Assembly: GCA_958442925.1 (NCBI GenBank)
Contig: CAUCIO010000138.1
Coordinates: 1 to 6,120 of the forward strand
Length of the DNA: 6,120 bases
Direction: 5' to 3'
Source: an uncultured Clostridium sp.
Lineage (GTDB): Bacteria > Bacillota > Clostridia > Lachnospirales > Lachnospiraceae
Position 1 is the first letter of the stretch; every line of letters starts with the position of its first letter. Shown here piece by piece: positions 4,656 to 6,120 of this stretch. The position numbers were made by a program, and so were the translations under genes. The notes under the pieces are model-generated. The model searched no databases. It was not told where the DNA came from and was given only the letters and a program-made list of their open reading frames with translations.

Positions 4656-6120
4656 CCCTGTGTTTCCTCCTGGCTGAGCCGACGGCGCAGCATATTCGGC
4701 GACACTCCCTCATACTTTTTAAAGCAGTAGCTGAAATAGTGCTGATCGTTATAACCGCAGGTTTCTGAAACCTCCCTGATTTTCATTGCTGTGTTGAGAA
4801 GAAGCGTCTTTGCCGCCTCCATTCTCTTTTGTGTCAGATAATCCACAAAACTTTTTCCAGTTCGCTTTTTAATCAGAGAACTGAGGTAATTAGGGCTGAC
4901 TCCAATCTCTGTGCTGGCTGACATCAGGGAAAGATCTGCCTTAAAATAGTTGTCTTCAATATGCCGGATGGCCTTATCGCAGATATCCATACTGCTCTTT
5001 GTCTTCTGCTCTGAGATCCTGTCCCTGGCTGTCATGCAGAAATTGACAAAATGATCTGCCGCATCCTTCAAAGAACTGTCTAAAAATACCATCTGCTGCA
5101 TAAATGGATCTGATTTCAGAGCCGCTGCATCTGACTCGGCAGATACAGAATACATAATCCGGCAGACACAGGATAAAATCTCTACCAGCATAAAATTGAC
5201 CTTTTCCCTGGAGTTGTTCTCATCCCTCAGATGGCTGAATACCTCCCACAGATACTCCTCCAGCTCCTCCCTGGAGCCGCCCCGGATTTTTTCTTCGATG
5301 CTGGCCACTACCTTCATCACATAATCCATATCCACGCCCGAAAATGGCTCTTCATCCGTAATATACCGGACTCCCCCTTTTTTACTTCTGCTGGCATACC
5401 GCATGGCGTTCACTGCGTCTCTGTACCCTTCTGAAAGCTCTGAAAAGCCATTTAAGATCCGGCTGGCTCCCACGCTGCACTTCAGATTCAGAATACGGTC
5501 GGAACTTTGGACAATATCGTCTGCCAGAATATGGAGATACTTGTCAAAAGAGGCAGGTGTAGCCCATAATACGGACACAATCCGATCCTCCAGAAAGAAG
5601 CTTTCATATTTAATATATTTCTTTAAAATACTGTCAATGGAATGCACATGGCTGTGATCGGTACAGTTGGTTCCATTTTCATCCCAGAAGGCGACCGATA
5701 TGACCAGATAGCGGATATTTTCACTCTCCGGCCGGATCATGCCGCAGGCTTTAGCCTGGCTGCAGAGCCGTTCCTCTCTCTCCGGGCTGAAGTTTGTCTG
5801 AAAGCTGTCAAGCAGCAGAGGAAGCAAAAATTCTGAAATTCCCAGCTCGTTTTTTCTTCTCTGGGCAAACTCTGAGAATAAATGATCAATCTTCTGTTTG
5901 ATCTGGATCAGGTTCTCCGTTAAATCTGCCATGGATATAGGCTTCAGCATATAGCTGATAATATTATACTGGATCGCCTGCTGGGCATAGGAAAAATCGT
6001 CAAAGCCGCTCAAAAATGCAATCTGCGTGGCCGGGCGGATTTCTCTCACCTGCCTGGCCAGCTCCACGCCGGAAATAAACGGCATCCTGATATCTGTAAG
6101 CAGCAAATCCGGCTCTTTCT
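4652..6120 (-). CDS. YesN-type response regulator with AraC DNA-binding domain (N-terminus cut by window edge)
   Basis: This is a transcription factor activated by phosphorylation, with 488 codons visible and the first 50 or so residues beyond the right edge. Counting from the first whole codon, the receiver domain keeps the phosphoacceptor Asp9 in LLTDIRMP, Ser37 in FLSGFDD and Lys59 in LKPI. The middle region (about 85-374) is the usual YesN spacer. Its SVGASRILNGF segment followed by a YRDAVNAMRYA helix resembles the degenerate GGDEF-like domain of CdaR-type regulators. The C-terminus is an AraC/XylS domain with two helix-turn-helix units (about 395-421 and 446-474), including GYNDQHYFSYCFKK and a GVSP motif. 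It ends in a 4-nt ATGA overlap with the kinase, marking a cognate pair. The TTG at 6106 lies within the receiver domain, four codons after the first whole codon, and is not a start. Its most likely target is the mglB promoter. Confidence 0.92.
   Translation of the reverse strand, partial: KEPDLLLTDIRMPFISGVELARQVREIRPATQIAFLSGFDDFSYAQQAIQYNIISYMLKPISMADLTENLIQIKQKIDHLFSEFAQRRKNELGISEFLLPLLLDSFQTNFSPEREERLCSQAKACGMIRPESENIRYLVISVAFWDENGTNCTDHSHVHSIDSILKKYIKYESFFLEDRIVSVLWATPASFDKYLHILADDIVQSSDRILNLKCSVGASRILNGFSELSEGYRDAVNAMRYASRSKKGGVRYITDEEPFSGVDMDYVMKVVASIEEKIRGGSREELEEYLWEVFSHLRDENNSREKVNFMLVEILSCVCRIMYSVSAESDAAALKSDPFMQQMVFLDSSLKDAADHFVNFCMTARDRISEQKTKSSMDICDKAIRHIEDNYFKADLSLMSASTEIGVSPNYLSSLIKKRTGKSFVDYLTQKRMEAAKTLLLNTAMKIREVSETCGYNDQHYFSYCFKKYEGVSPNMLRRRLSQEETQG

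Noticed and set aside
4432..4713. A 93-codon minus-strand open frame spanning the regulator-kinase junction
   Set aside because: It is an out-of-frame shadow of two well-supported genes and resembles no known family.
6104..6106. TTG as the start codon of the response regulator
   Set aside because: The frame stays open to the window edge, and the phosphoacceptor Asp lies four codons after this TTG. The true start must be outside the window.

Overview
The window reads as part of one sugar-uptake locus from a Clostridia-type Firmicute, most likely a Lachnospiraceae-like gut anaerobe. That placement is inference. It rests on the style of the lipoprotein signal peptide, the strong AGGAGG ribosome binding sites, the LytS/YesM plus YesN regulator pair, and a Firmicutes-style galactose-binding protein. 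Every supported gene lies on the minus strand, so transcription runs from high to low coordinates.

In order of transcription: (1) a YesN-type response regulator (REC, degenerate GGDEF-like middle region, AraC helix-turn-helix), cut by the right edge (6120-4652); (2) a LytS/YesM-type membrane histidine kinase with a double-Cache-like extracytoplasmic domain (4655-2895); (3) a membrane-anchored or secreted sugar-binding protein without a lipobox (2908-1931). These three overlap by 4 and 14 nt and look like one translationally coupled sensory operon. A 190-bp gap follows (1930-1741). It holds a good -10 box (TATAAT), a poor -35, and a 9-bp direct repeat with a 22-bp period that fits an AraC-type activator site. 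Next come (4) the lipoprotein substrate-binding protein MglB (1740-496), (5) a 249-bp intercistronic gap with two stem-loops, and (6) the first 82 codons of the ABC ATPase MglA (246-1), cut by the left edge. A permease (mglC) would be expected beyond it.

The simplest working model, partly inference, has the sensor binding protein detecting an external sugar and signalling through the kinase. The kinase phosphorylates the YesN-like regulator, which binds the direct repeats upstream of mglB and activates the mglBA(C) importer. The architecture resembles the XylFII-LytS-YesN xylose-sensing system described in Clostridium beijerinckii, but here it is coupled to an Mgl-type (galactose/glucose) transporter. 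It is therefore probably a variant of a known design rather than a wholly new system. The points most worth following are the operator layout, the sensor's ligand, and the acidic tail on MglB. No RNA genes, mobile elements, CRISPR arrays or riboswitches were recognised.
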